A stretch of DNA of 64,000 nt from Mesorhizobium sp. AR02 (GCF_024746835.1 NZ_CP080531.1:4608001-4672000), one strand, 5' to 3'. Shown: positions 34,501 to 43,188, counted from the first letter of the stretch. Notes: generated by a model from the letters alone, not told the origin. Made by a program: numbers and translations.

Positions 34501-34520
34501 GGGCGGCGCTTGCGCCGCCC
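34501..34520 (+). terminator. G+C-rich hairpin after the FMN-reductase gene
   Basis: GGGCGGCGC and GCGCCGCCC are perfect arms with a TT loop, 33 bases past the stop. A mixed T-rich run (TAACTCTTTGTTTT) follows and begins repeat copy B2. It is likely to act as a terminator on the plus strand. Confidence 0.6.
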
Positions 34521-34585
34521 TAACTCTTTGTTTTGACGCAATTCCAGACGGAAAACCGCTCACACTTTTCCTGGAATTGCTCTAG
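34521..34585. repeat. Dispersed repeat family B, copy 2
   Basis: It has GCAATTCC and GGAATTGC outer arms and GGAAAA/TTTTCC inner arms, with flank TAACTCTTTGTTTTGACGC as in copy B3. It ends (CTAG at 34582-34585) immediately before the TAA stop of the minus-strand hydrolase gene at 34586. Confidence 0.75.
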
Positions 34586-35395
34586 TTATAGCGGCTCAAA
34601 TCGAAAGCTGCCGCCGGACCGGACGACACGGCCAATGCCGGGCGAGTCCAGATGCGCGCCGGCAACGAAACAGTGATCGTCCGCCGCAAGCGCCAGCAGC
34701 CGCATCCGGCTCTCTCGCGCCTGGTCTTGATCCGCGTCGAATTCCCACGTCACCTCAGGGCGATCGAACTGAAGCGATGGGACGTGAACGGTGTCGCCCC
34801 AGATCAAAATGTGTTCGCCGCCGCTCGAAACGCGAAAGCAGCTGTGACCCACTTCATGGCCGTGAGCGTCGATAACGTCCACATGCGTCCCGAGACGGTC
34901 TCCGGCTTCGAATGGTTCCGCCATGTCGTGAAATCGTTCGAGCCGCTCTTCGGCGCGGAAGAGGCCGAGTTCTTCCCTGGGAACGAACAGGCGCGCCAGG
35001 CGCGGGAAAGCGTCTCGGCCATCAGCAAGCACAAGACCATGGATGTGGTCGAGATGGGTATGGGTGAAGCAGACGGCGCGGACTCGTCCCGCATCGATGC
35101 CGGCTTCGTCCAGCGCCTGGGGAAGCCGGCCCATGGTCGGGTGCCAGGCATTCGCGGCGCCGGTATCGATCAAGATGATCTCGTTTCCGTCGTCAATCGC
35201 GAAGGCGTTGACGGAGAGCCTGAGTTGACCGCCAAACAATGGGACCTGTTCCGGCAAGTCATCGCCAAATGGCTGGTCGCCGTTTTGCCGAAGCCGCCTG
35301 ATCGGCATGTCGACATACCCATCCCGCAAGGACGTGATGCGTAGGTCACCGAGAGTGTAGGTCTGATAAAGTTCGCCCGAAGCTATGCGGTGCAT
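34586..35395 (-). CDS. MBL-fold metallo-hydrolase
   Basis: The 269 residues contain FTHTHLDHIHGL, the HxHxDH zinc motif of the metallo-beta-lactamase superfamily. VGHSCFRVSSGGEHILIWGD supplies the later histidine and the aspartate ligand, and AGAHLDSPGIG the final histidine. Such proteins include lactonases and glyoxalase-like enzymes; the substrate is not clear. Position between a repeat and an HxlR gene on the same strand gives no firm partner. The ATG at 35395 (MHRIASGELYQTYT) opens the domain directly, without a signal peptide. Confidence 0.85.
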   Translation of the reverse strand: MHRIASGELYQTYTLGDLRITSLRDGYVDMPIRRLRQNGDQPFGDDLPEQVPLFGGQLRLSVNAFAIDDGNEIILIDTGAANAWHPTMGRLPQALDEAGIDAGRVRAVCFTHTHLDHIHGLVLADGRDAFPRLARLFVPREELGLFRAEERLERFHDMAEPFEAGDRLGTHVDVIDAHGHEVGHSCFRVSSGGEHILIWGDTVHVPSLQFDRPEVTWEFDADQDQARESRMRLLALAADDHCFVAGAHLDSPGIGRVVRSGGSFRFEPL

Positions 35396-35463
35396 TTGCC
35401 GATCCGTCCTGTCAACAGTCTGAGACGGGCAGCCGGCGTCGGCAACCCATCATGCCATTCGAT

Positions 35464-35871
35464 TTAGGCCATCTGTGCGTGCTGCGCCTGCCGTGGCCGG
35501 ATGATGCAGTCGGCGAGGCGATACTTTTCGTCCAGCTCGTCCGCGTGGTGCTGGCCCCACTGGCAAAGGGCCAGCAGGATCGGCTCGAGGCTGAGGCCGA
35601 GGCTGGTCGCCGAATATTCGACGCGGGCGGGGACTTCGGCGAAGATCTCGCGGCTGACGAGGCCGTGCTCCTCCATTTCGCGCAGCTGCTGGATCAGCAC
35701 TTTCTGGGTGATGCCAGGCATCATCGTCTTGAGCGCCGACAGCCGCCGGGGACCATCGAAGAGGTGGTAGAGGATCACCGCCTTCCAGCGCCCGGCGATC
35801 ACTTTCAGCGCGCGCTCCGCCGGCAGTAGCGGCAGTCTCTTGATCGGCATTTTTTTGACCGGACCGGCCAT
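35464..35871 (-). CDS. HxlR-family transcriptional regulator
   Basis: The ATG at 35871 has a GGAGGTGACC ribosome-binding site immediately upstream and gives 135 residues. VIAGRWKAVILYHLFDGPRR, ITQKVLIQQLREMEEHGLVS and YSATSLGLSLEPIL are the HxlR winged helix. The N-terminal Cys found in many relatives is not present near the helix start; cysteines appear only late (LCQWGQ, ADCIIRP), so sensing may differ. It is divergent from the quinone oxidoreductase gene, 97 bases apart, which is its likely target. Confidence 0.85.
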   Translation of the reverse strand: MAGPVKKMPIKRLPLLPAERALKVIAGRWKAVILYHLFDGPRRLSALKTMMPGITQKVLIQQLREMEEHGLVSREIFAEVPARVEYSATSLGLSLEPILLALCQWGQHHADELDEKYRLADCIIRPRQAQHAQMA

Positions 35872-35968
35872 GGTCACCTCCTGGTCAGCAGCGGACAAAT
35901 GAGTGTGTAGTCGAGGCCCCGCAGATAGTGGCAAACCACGGCCGATGCCAGTGCGATCGGAGTTTGCC

Positions 35969-36949
35969 ATGAAAGCCGTCCAATTCAGCCGCTTCGGGGG
36001 CCCCGAGGTACTGGAACTTGTCGATGTGCCGACGCCTGAGCCACAGGCCGGCGAGGTGCTGATCCGGGTGCAGGCTGCCGGCATCAACTTCTTCGAGGTG
36101 CTGATGCGCGCGGACCGTTACGCGGTGACGCCGCAACTGCCTATGTTTCCCGGCGTGGAAGTGGCTGGTGTCGTCGAGGCCGTTGGCCAAGGGGTGGATG
36201 CGGCGCTGCTGGGAAGCCGTGTCGCGGCGCCGCTGTTTGCCTCGCAGCGTCCTCATGGTGGTTATGCGGAGCAGGTGACGATATCAGCCGATCTCGCCGT
36301 GCCGTTGCCGGATGAAGTCTCGTTCGAAGCGGCGACAGCGCTGATGGTGCAGGGGCTGACGGCGCTGCATCTGCTGCGGCAGAGCCCGCCGGACGGTCGA
36401 ACGATATTGGTGCCGGCCGCTGCCGGTGGCGTTGGATCGCTGCTTGTCCAGCTTGCCAGACAGAAGGGGGCAAGCCGCGTGATCGCTGCCGCCAGCGACA
36501 GGGCCAAACTCGATCTTGCATTGTCGCTCGGTGCCGACGTCGCAATTGACTACGCCAATCCGGATTGGCCCACACATGTCCGCGACGCCACGGACGGACA
36601 CGGGGTCGACATCATTTACGACACGGTTGGCGGCGCGCTGACGGCTCTGTCGCTGAAGGCTTTGGCGCCTGGCGGCGAGCTGGTCTTTGCGGCACTCGGC
36701 CGCTACGGGCTCGCGGCTTCCGACCTGGAAGCCATGATCGGCCGCAACCAGTCGCTCAGGGGTTTCGCGCTGCTGCCGCTGCTGCCACCAGAGGTGCTGC
36801 GGATGAGCCTGTCGGAGCTGTTCCAACTGGCCGCGAGCGGCCAGCTGCGGGTTGCGATCGGCGGCCGTTTCCCGCTCGACCAGGCCGGCGAAGCGCACCG
36901 GCTGCTGGACGAGCGCCGCTCGACCGGCAAGGTCGTGCTGGTGCCTTAG
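35969..36949 (+). CDS. NADPH:quinone oxidoreductase (MDR family)
   Basis: The 326 residues start MKAVQFSRFGGPEVLEL and show the zinc-independent quinone oxidoreductase pattern: NFFEVLMRADRY, FPGVEVAGVVEAVGQGVD, VPAAAGGVGSLLVQLARQKG (nucleotide-binding GxxGGVG). The family reduces quinones with NADPH. The ATG at 35969 is chosen because the longer frame has no family match before it. An 8-base inverted pair (TGGCAAAC at 35929, GTTTGCCA at 35962) brackets the promoter region. Divergent from an HxlR regulator. Confidence 0.9.
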   Translation: MKAVQFSRFGGPEVLELVDVPTPEPQAGEVLIRVQAAGINFFEVLMRADRYAVTPQLPMFPGVEVAGVVEAVGQGVDAALLGSRVAAPLFASQRPHGGYAEQVTISADLAVPLPDEVSFEAATALMVQGLTALHLLRQSPPDGRTILVPAAAGGVGSLLVQLARQKGASRVIAAASDRAKLDLALSLGADVAIDYANPDWPTHVRDATDGHGVDIIYDTVGGALTALSLKALAPGGELVFAALGRYGLAASDLEAMIGRNQSLRGFALLPLLPPEVLRMSLSELFQLAASGQLRVAIGGRFPLDQAGEAHRLLDERRSTGKVVLVP

Positions 36950-37107
36950 CGGACTCCGCGACCAGGGCATCCACCGCTTGTGGCCGCATGACGGCACGCC
37001 GCAGGGCGTTTTTCCTGCCGACGACGCCATACCTTGGCTGCGCCGCCACTGCCCCTTGGGGCTTATCTCATTTCCCCAAACATGCACTCGCTTCCATGAT
37101 CACACCT

Positions 37108-37143
37108 GAGTTACTTGCATAATGCAACTAACTCGGCTATAAG
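37108..37143 (+). promoter_or_regulatory. Promoter with overlapping palindromic operator for the emrAB-like operon
   Basis: A 27-base near-palindrome (37108-37134; halves GAGTTACTTGCAT and ATGCAACTAACTC, one mismatched pair plus centre) overlaps a good promoter: -35 TTGCAT (37115-37120), 17-base spacer, -10 TATAAG (37138-37143). A repressor bound here would block RNA polymerase. The nearest regulator is the HxlR gene that starts 30 bases later, so autoregulation of the operon is likely. Confidence 0.7.
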
Positions 37144-37172
37144 TGACTTTCATTTTGAAAGAGACCCAGATC

Positions 37173-37727
37173 ATGGTTGCCAAAACAAGCTTCGAAACCC
37201 GCCCGTGTCCCATCGCGCGCAGCCTCGACGATGTCGGCGAGTGGTGGAGCATCCTGCTGCTGCGGGACGCGCTCCAGGGGCTGACGCGCTTCGATCAGTT
37301 TCAAAAGAGCCTGGAGATCGCGCCCAACATCCTGACGCGCCGGCTGAACAGCCTGGTCGAGCGCGGCCTGTTCGAAAAACGCGTCTACTGCGAGCGGCCG
37401 CTTCGCCATGAATATGTGCTGACCGCCAAGGCGCGAGATTTCCGCCCGGTGCTGCTTTCCTTGCTCACCTGGGGCAACAGGCATCTGGCGCCCGAAGGTC
37501 CGAGCCTGGTGGTGGTGGACAAGGCTGACGGGCGCTGGGCCGAGCCGGTTCTGGTCGACCGCCAGACCGGTAGGGAAATCGACAGCGAGGGCTTCACCAT
37601 GGCGACGGCACCCAAGGCCACCGATCGCATGCGGCAGCGCTATCGCTTCAGCAGCGAAGGCTCAGGCTTGCCGCTCACCGACAACACGGTGATTGAACAC
37701 AGATCGGATGAGGCACGCCGCCAATGA
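37173..37727 (+). CDS. HxlR-family regulator of the efflux operon
   Basis: The ATG at 37173 (MVAKTSFETRPC) gives 184 residues, longer than most HxlR proteins by a 60-residue tail (EIDSEGFTMATAPKATDRMR). The winged helix shows RPCPIARSLDDVGEWWSILL, with the family cysteine at about 12, then IAPNILTRRLNSLVERGLFE and HEYVLTAKARDF. Its stop overlaps the start of the membrane-fusion gene (ATGA), so the regulator is translated with the pump it controls. The operator palindrome lies just upstream of its own start. Confidence 0.85.
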   Translation: MVAKTSFETRPCPIARSLDDVGEWWSILLLRDALQGLTRFDQFQKSLEIAPNILTRRLNSLVERGLFEKRVYCERPLRHEYVLTAKARDFRPVLLSLLTWGNRHLAPEGPSLVVVDKADGRWAEPVLVDRQTGREIDSEGFTMATAPKATDRMRQRYRFSSEGSGLPLTDNTVIEHRSDEARRQ

Positions 37728-38827
37728 ACAAGGTTCTCTCCGCTGCCGAGTTGCAGCCCGCGCAGCCATCGACTGTTCAAATTCCTGTTCCCGCCAAAAA
37801 GCGGCGCAAGCCGTTTGTCATGGTAGGCGCCGCGATCGCGATCGGCGTTGCCGGCTGGTATGGCTTTCAGTGGTGGCAGGCCGGCCGTTTCCTGATGTCG
37901 ACCGACGATGCCTATGTCGGCGGCAACGTCACGCCGCTGGCACCGCGTGTCGCCGGGCATATCGATCAGATCCTCGTCGAGGACAACCAGCATGTCGATG
38001 CAGGCCAGCTCATCATCCGCATCGACGACCGGCCTTTCAAGGCGGCGGTGGAGCGTGCGCAGGCTTCCGTCCAGCAGCAGCAATCGGCGCTCGACAATCT
38101 GCGCGCCCAGGTCTCGCTGCAGAATTCGCTGATCGAACAGGCTGAAGCTGATCTCGAGGCCAAGAGTGCCGCCGCTACTTTCACCGCGCAGGATGCCAAA
38201 CGCTATGAGGCGCTTGCCAGCACCAAGGCCGGCTCGCAGCAGGATGCGCAGAGAAGTCTTGCGGCCGACGGCCAGGCCAAAGCGTCGGTCGCCGCCTCCC
38301 GCGCGGGGCTCGCCGCCGCCAGGCAACAGCTCGATGTGCTCAACACGCAGATCTCGGAAGCCACCGCCGCGGTTTTAGCCGCCAAGGCCGATCTCGACAC
38401 GGCTGAACTCGATCTCGGCTTCACGCAGATCCGCGCTCCCATCGACGGCCTCGTCGGCAACCGGCTGGCGCAGGTCGGCACCTATGTCTCGCCGGGCAGT
38501 TATCTGCTGACGATCGTTCCGGAGACAGGGCTGTGGGTCGACGCCAATTTCAAGGAAGACCAGTTGCGCAGCATGGCCGACGGACAGGCGGCGACGGTCT
38601 ATACCGACATTGCGCCCGATCAGCCGCTCAAGGGCCATGTCACCAGCCTGGGGCCGGCGACCGGCGCGATCTTCAGCGTCATTCCGGCGCAGAACGCCAC
38701 CGGCAATTTCACAAAGATCGTCCAGCGCGTTCCCGTCCGCATCACCATCGACCCGGACCAGGCGCGGAAGGTCGCGCTGCGGCCAGGCCTGTCCACCGTA
38801 GTCACGGTCGATACCGGCGCGCACTGA
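37724..38827 (+). CDS. Membrane-fusion (EmrA/HlyD) efflux subunit
   Basis: The 367 residues have one N-terminal membrane helix (VMVGAAIAIGVAGWYGFQWW, about 28-45). Lipoyl-like motifs (YVGGNVTPLAPRVAGHIDQI, LGFTQIRAPIDGLVGNRLAQ) and a coiled-coil hairpin (about 110-230) follow, typical of EmrA-type adaptors that link an inner-membrane pump to the outer membrane. It overlaps the regulator by four bases and precedes the MFS pump gene by seven bases. Substrates are likely hydrophobic toxins or phenolics, by analogy with EmrAB. Confidence 0.9.
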   Translation: MNKVLSAAELQPAQPSTVQIPVPAKKRRKPFVMVGAAIAIGVAGWYGFQWWQAGRFLMSTDDAYVGGNVTPLAPRVAGHIDQILVEDNQHVDAGQLIIRIDDRPFKAAVERAQASVQQQQSALDNLRAQVSLQNSLIEQAEADLEAKSAAATFTAQDAKRYEALASTKAGSQQDAQRSLAADGQAKASVAASRAGLAAARQQLDVLNTQISEATAAVLAAKADLDTAELDLGFTQIRAPIDGLVGNRLAQVGTYVSPGSYLLTIVPETGLWVDANFKEDQLRSMADGQAATVYTDIAPDQPLKGHVTSLGPATGAIFSVIPAQNATGNFTKIVQRVPVRITIDPDQARKVALRPGLSTVVTVDTGAH

Positions 38828-38834
38828 GGACGCC

Positions 38835-40391
38835 ATGCCAGAGCGCCCGCAATCCTTCTTCGCCAGCATCCTGCCATTCATGGTGATGTGCGTGGGGATG
38901 TTCATCGCGCTGCTCGACATCCAGATCGTCGCCTCCTCGCTGCAGGATATTGGCGGCGGCCTGTCGGCGGCACAGGATCAGATCGGCTGGGTACAGACGT
39001 CCTATCTGGTGGCCGAAATCATCGTCATTCCGCTGTCGGGCTGGCTGACGCGGGTGTTCTCGACACGCTGGCTGTTCACCATCTCGGCGGCCGGTTTCAC
39101 GCTGGCCAGCATGCTGTGCGGCTTCGCCTGGAGCATCGAAAGCATGATCGTGTTCCGTGCGCTGCAGGGGCTGCTCGGGGCGTCGATGATCCCGACGGTC
39201 TTCACCTCGTCGTTCCACTATTTCCAGGGGCCGAGGCGGGTCTACGCAGCCGCGGTGGTCGGCAGCATAGCCTCGATCGCGCCGACGCTCGGCCCCGTTA
39301 TCGGCGGCTGGATCACCGACACGCTGAACTGGCACTGGCTGTTCTATGTCAACGTCATTCCAGGCACCATCATCACCGTCCTCGTCGCGGCTCTGGTCAA
39401 GATCGACAAGGCCGATCCGTCGCTGCTGAAGGGGGCAGACTATATCGGCATCGTGCTGATGGCGGTCAGCCTGGGTACCGCGGAATACGTCCTGGAAGAG
39501 GGCTCGCGCTGGAACTGGTTCGACGATGCGACGATCCGCAATGGCGCTTTCGTCGCCGGCATCACCATGGTTCTGTTCGTCATCCGTAGCCTGACCTATG
39601 CGCAGCCGGTGGTCGACTTCCGCGCCTTCGGCAACCGCAATTTCGCCATTGGCTGCTTCCTGTCCTTCATCACCGGCATCGGCATCTTCGCCACGATCTA
39701 TCTGACGCCGCTGTTCCTCGGCTATGTCCGGGGCTACGGCGCCTTGCAGACAGGGCTCGCGGTGTTTTCCACCGGTGTCGCCTCGATGGTCGGCGTTCCT
39801 GTCTACATCTTCCTTGCCAAGCGCTTCGACACGCGCTGGCTGATGATGTTCGGGCTGGCCTCCTTCGGCGCGTCGATGTGGAGTTTTAGCGCCATCACCA
39901 GCCAGTGGGGTGCTGCCGAGCTTCTGATCCCGCAACTGTTCCGTGGCTTCCCGCAGGTCTTCGCCGTCGCGCCGAGCGTCAATCTCGGCCTCGGCAGCCT
40001 GCCGCCCGAACGGCTGAAATATGCCAGCGGCCTGTTCAACACGATGCGCAATCTCGGCGGTGCCGTCGGCATCGCCATTTGCGGCGCCATCCTGAACGAC
40101 CGCACCAACTTCCATTTCCTGACGATCACCTCGCACCTGACGCCGCAGAACGAGGCCGCGATGCGGCTCGTCGACAATGTCGCGCAGCGCTATGGCCAGT
40201 TACCTGGCGCTGTCGCCGATGGTCATACCGCGTCGTTGAAGCAGCTGTGGGCGCTCGCCTATCGCGAGGCATCGACCATGGCCTATGCCGATGCGTTCCT
40301 GGTGATCATGGCCGCCTTCGTCATCGCCACGGCGCTGGTTCCGTTCCTGCGCAATGTCACACCGAAGGCGCCGCCTCCGGACGCGCACTGA
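38835..40391 (+). CDS. DHA2-family MFS drug transporter (EmrB-like)
   Basis: The 518 residues contain 14 predicted membrane helices. DHA2 motifs include LDIQIVASSLQDIGGGLSAA (motif D1-like), GWLTRVFSTRWLF (motif A) and SIASIAPTLGPVIGGWITDT (motif C of drug:proton antiporters). Partner of the EmrA-like adaptor, seven bases upstream. The pump uses the proton gradient to export drugs or phenolic compounds. An outer-membrane TolC-type partner is not in the window. Confidence 0.92.
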   Translation: MPERPQSFFASILPFMVMCVGMFIALLDIQIVASSLQDIGGGLSAAQDQIGWVQTSYLVAEIIVIPLSGWLTRVFSTRWLFTISAAGFTLASMLCGFAWSIESMIVFRALQGLLGASMIPTVFTSSFHYFQGPRRVYAAAVVGSIASIAPTLGPVIGGWITDTLNWHWLFYVNVIPGTIITVLVAALVKIDKADPSLLKGADYIGIVLMAVSLGTAEYVLEEGSRWNWFDDATIRNGAFVAGITMVLFVIRSLTYAQPVVDFRAFGNRNFAIGCFLSFITGIGIFATIYLTPLFLGYVRGYGALQTGLAVFSTGVASMVGVPVYIFLAKRFDTRWLMMFGLASFGASMWSFSAITSQWGAAELLIPQLFRGFPQVFAVAPSVNLGLGSLPPERLKYASGLFNTMRNLGGAVGIAICGAILNDRTNFHFLTITSHLTPQNEAAMRLVDNVAQRYGQLPGAVADGHTASLKQLWALAYREASTMAYADAFLVIMAAFVIATALVPFLRNVTPKAPPPDAH

Positions 40392-40409
40392 GGCGACCAA
40401 GGCGACTGG

Positions 40410-41111
40410 CTAGCCCGTAGCCGTCTTTTCGCCGAAGGCATGCCAACGGGCCTCGATTTCGGCGCGAAGCCGATCGCGACTGACGGAGAGCACGCTGTGC
40501 GGCAGTGTGACGAACCGCTTGCCATCCTGCGTGGGGAAAATGTTGCTCAGTCGCGAGGCCGTGGCGTTCTGGGCGGGCATGAAGGTCGCCATACCGATGC
40601 CGAACCGCTTTAACCCCCTGCTGTTTCGGTTGACAGCCCTCCATAGAGGCAAGACCGTTTTATCCGCGAACGGCTCGGAGACCTGCAGCGCGGTGACATC
40701 CCGGTACTGGTCTTTCCCCAACGAGTAGCCCGGCCTGTCCCCCGAGAAGTCATACCATCGCTTCTTCAACACCTCGAAGGCAAGGTCGAGTGAGGAAATG
40801 CCCTCCACTTCCCGCCAGGGGATGTCGAGAAAGACATAGCCGTCGAGATTGAGACGCAATCCGGCCGGCGATAGCAGCAACAGTGGCTCGGCGGTCAGCA
40901 ATCCGTTGATGTGCCAGACAATCATGACGGCCGCCACAGCCGCCAGGGGAACACCCAACAGCCAGTTATTCCTGCCGAAGGCGACAACGAGCCCGACAAC
41001 GAGAACAAGCGCCGAGAAGGCGATGTATTTCAATGCGGTCTTGCCGCTGCCATAGGCAATGATCTGCTTGACGTCTTGTGCCTGGACTGAACTCAAGGTT
41101 CGCCTCCCCAT
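40410..41111 (-). CDS. Hypothetical membrane protein (STM3941-like), 233 aa
   Basis: Two membrane helices occur near the N-terminus (YIAFSALVLVVGLVVAF and WLLGVPLAAVAAVMIVWH). They are followed by a PH-like beta domain (LLLLSPAGLRLNLDGYVFLD, IPWREVEGISSL) typical of STM3941/DUF families that adopt membrane-linked PH folds. I cannot name the role. The ATG at 41111 (MGRRTLSSV) is preferred over 41156. It is convergent with the efflux operon, 18 bases away. Confidence 0.6.
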   Translation of the reverse strand: MGRRTLSSVQAQDVKQIIAYGSGKTALKYIAFSALVLVVGLVVAFGRNNWLLGVPLAAVAAVMIVWHINGLLTAEPLLLLSPAGLRLNLDGYVFLDIPWREVEGISSLDLAFEVLKKRWYDFSGDRPGYSLGKDQYRDVTALQVSEPFADKTVLPLWRAVNRNSRGLKRFGIGMATFMPAQNATASRLSNIFPTQDGKRFVTLPHSVLSVSRDRLRAEIEARWHAFGEKTATG

Positions 41112-41281
41112 GGCCGGCACGACTTTACAGGCGAGAACCGCCGCCAAGACAGTCATGGACGATACAGGCTGGCCATCGGCCCAACAAGCCCAGCGCTAAA
41201 CCCGCACAGCGTCGATGGTGGCGTCCGCGTCACCGCACCGGCTCGCGGTGGGGGCCGGGGCAAGCGGTGCCTAGAGCAGTG

Positions 41282-41350
41282 CTCTAACTCTTTGTTTTGA
41301 CGCAATTCCGGACGGAAAACCGTTTCACACTTTTCCAGGAATTGCTCTAG
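41282..41350. repeat. Dispersed repeat family B, copy 3
   Basis: The flank TAACTCTTTGTTTTGACGC is followed by the GCAATTCC / GGAATTGC palindrome. The repeat end CTCTAG provides the TAG stop of the minus-strand sigma-factor gene (41347-41349). Confidence 0.8.
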
Positions 41351-42588
41351 TCACCCGCGCGCGCCAGCAATAGCGCACGCTCCCTGTCATTGCTGGTCAA
41401 TTGGGCGGCCTGGCGGAACGCGGCGCGGGCTTCCGCCGGACGTCCGAGTTTCTCCAGGAGATCGCCGCGCACCGTCGGCAAGAGATGCGAGTCCTTCAGG
41501 CGCGGTTCGTCCTTCAGCGCTTCGACGATGGCGAGGCCTTGCGCCGGTCCGAACGCCATGCCGACGGCCACCGCCCGGTTGATTTCGACGATGGGCGAGG
41601 GGGCCGCCAAGGCCAGGGCTTGATAGTATGCCGATATCGCGATCCAGTCGGTGTCGGCGGCGGTCACCGCGCGGGCATGGCAGGCGGCGATCATCGCCTG
41701 CAGGAGATAGGGGCCGGGGGTGGTCGTCAGGGTCATGGCGCGGTTCAGGCCGTCGAGGCCGCGTTGGATGAGCGACCAGTTCCATCGGCTGCGGTCCTGG
41801 GCGAGCAGCAGGATCGGTTCGCCGGCTCTGCCGGTACGGGCAGGGAAGCGCGAGGCGTTGAGTTCCATCAGCGACACCAGCCCCTGCACCTCGGGCTCAT
41901 CAGGCATCAGCGCCGCCAGCGAACGGCCGAGGCGCAGCGCTTCGCCGCAGAGATCGGCGCGCAGCCAGTCCGGCCCCGTCGTCGCCACATAGCCCTCGTT
42001 GAAGGTGAGATAGACCACCTCCAGCACGGCGGCGAGGCGTTCGCGACGCTCCTGCCCGCGCGGTGTCTCGAACGGGATGGCGGCGTCACGAAGGGTCCGC
42101 TTGGCGCGCACGATGCGCTGGGCGACCGTGGCTTCGGGCACCAGGAAAGCGCGGGCGATCTCCGGCGTCGACAACCCGCCCAGCAGCCGCAAGGCGAGTG
42201 CGGCGCGCTGCTCGGCCGGCAATAGGGGATGGCAAGCGGTGAAGATCAGCCGCAAAAGATCGTCGTCAATATCCTCGTCGAGCGCCGCCTCGATGTCGGG
42301 CATCTCGCGCTCCAGCTCGGCGAGGTCGATGGCAAGTTCGCGATGCTTGCCGTCGATCATGGTGGTGCGGCGCAGCCGGTCGAGCGCCCGATTCCTGGCG
42401 ACCTCAGTCAGCCAGGCGGCCGGATTGCGCGGGATGCCGTCCCGGGGCCAGCGCTCCAGCGCCAGCAGGAAGGCATCGCCTGCGATCTCCTCGGCCAGCC
42501 CGACATCCCTGAGATAGCGGGCGAGCCTGGCGGTGAGCTTCGGCTGCTCGATCCGCCAGACCGCTTCGATGGTGGCTGTGGCCGTCAA
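41347..42588 (-). CDS. ECF sigma factor with C-terminal extension (ECF42/SigJ-like)
   Basis: The 413 residues have sigma-2 (IAGDAFLLALERWPRDGIPR, WLTEVARNRALDRLRR) and sigma-4 (ALRLLGGLSTPEIARAFLVP, VAQRIVRAKRTLRDA) regions. A C-terminal domain of about 200 residues (DUF6596/TPR-like, LLLAQDRSRWNWSLIQRGLD) is the hallmark of the ECF42 group. Such factors pair with a DGPF-domain protein instead of a classical anti-sigma factor. The upstream DGPF gene overlaps by four bases, matching that pattern. It probably drives a small stress regulon; the stimulus is unknown. Confidence 0.9.
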   Translation of the reverse strand: MTATATIEAVWRIEQPKLTARLARYLRDVGLAEEIAGDAFLLALERWPRDGIPRNPAAWLTEVARNRALDRLRRTTMIDGKHRELAIDLAELEREMPDIEAALDEDIDDDLLRLIFTACHPLLPAEQRAALALRLLGGLSTPEIARAFLVPEATVAQRIVRAKRTLRDAAIPFETPRGQERRERLAAVLEVVYLTFNEGYVATTGPDWLRADLCGEALRLGRSLAALMPDEPEVQGLVSLMELNASRFPARTGRAGEPILLLAQDRSRWNWSLIQRGLDGLNRAMTLTTTPGPYLLQAMIAACHARAVTAADTDWIAISAYYQALALAAPSPIVEINRAVAVGMAFGPAQGLAIVEALKDEPRLKDSHLLPTVRGDLLEKLGRPAEARAAFRQAAQLTSNDRERALLLARAGD

Positions 42589-42989
42589 CCCTTCAGCTCG
42601 CCAAAACCTTCCGCCACCTTCTGGACGTCCTCGGGGAACTCGCTGATCTCAAAGACGCGGCGAACCTCGATCACGTCATTCTCCCCAGCGGGGCAGCGGC
42701 GGGCCCATTCGATGGCCTCCTCGCGCGAGCGCACGTCGATCACCCAATAGCCGCCCAGCACTTCCTTGACCTCGGCGAACGGCCCGTCGGTGACAACGGG
42801 CTTGCCGCCTTTGAAGCTGACCCGCGCGCCCGATGACGGCGGATGCAGCCCGTCGAGCGCCAGCAACACGCCGGCCTTCTTCAGCTCCTCATTATACTTC
42901 ATCATCCCCTCTACCGCCTTGGCATCGGGCATGACATCGGGCGCCGCCTCCGCGTAGCCGCCGGGGATCATCAGCATCATGAACCGCAT
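42585..42989 (-). CDS. YCII/DGPF-domain protein, partner of the ECF sigma factor
   Basis: The 134 residues contain DGLHPPSSGARVSFKGGKPV and VTDGPFAEVKEVLGGYWVID, the DGPF signature of YCII-related proteins. The N-terminus MRFMMLMIPGGYAEA opens the dimeric alpha-beta barrel fold. Such genes are found next to ECF42 sigma factors, where they are thought to take part in signalling or to be targets. ATGA overlap with the sigma gene shows translational coupling. There is no signal peptide. Confidence 0.88.
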   Translation of the reverse strand: MRFMMLMIPGGYAEAAPDVMPDAKAVEGMMKYNEELKKAGVLLALDGLHPPSSGARVSFKGGKPVVTDGPFAEVKEVLGGYWVIDVRSREEAIEWARRCPAGENDVIEVRRVFEISEFPEDVQKVAEGFGELKG

Positions 42990-43188
42990 GGTCTTTCTCC
43001 TTGGTTAGGGTTGGTTCGATGATACGACGAACGGGCAATGGCGAAATCGACACGATTGGCAAAAAAGTTCAAATTCCCGGTCGCGCCAAAGACCGAGGGT
43101 GTTGGACCGCCATATGGGCGAGGCTGCCATCTGGCCCTGCCAGATTGCCCTGATATGTCAGGCTGCAATCCCTCACTCGAGCAAATCC

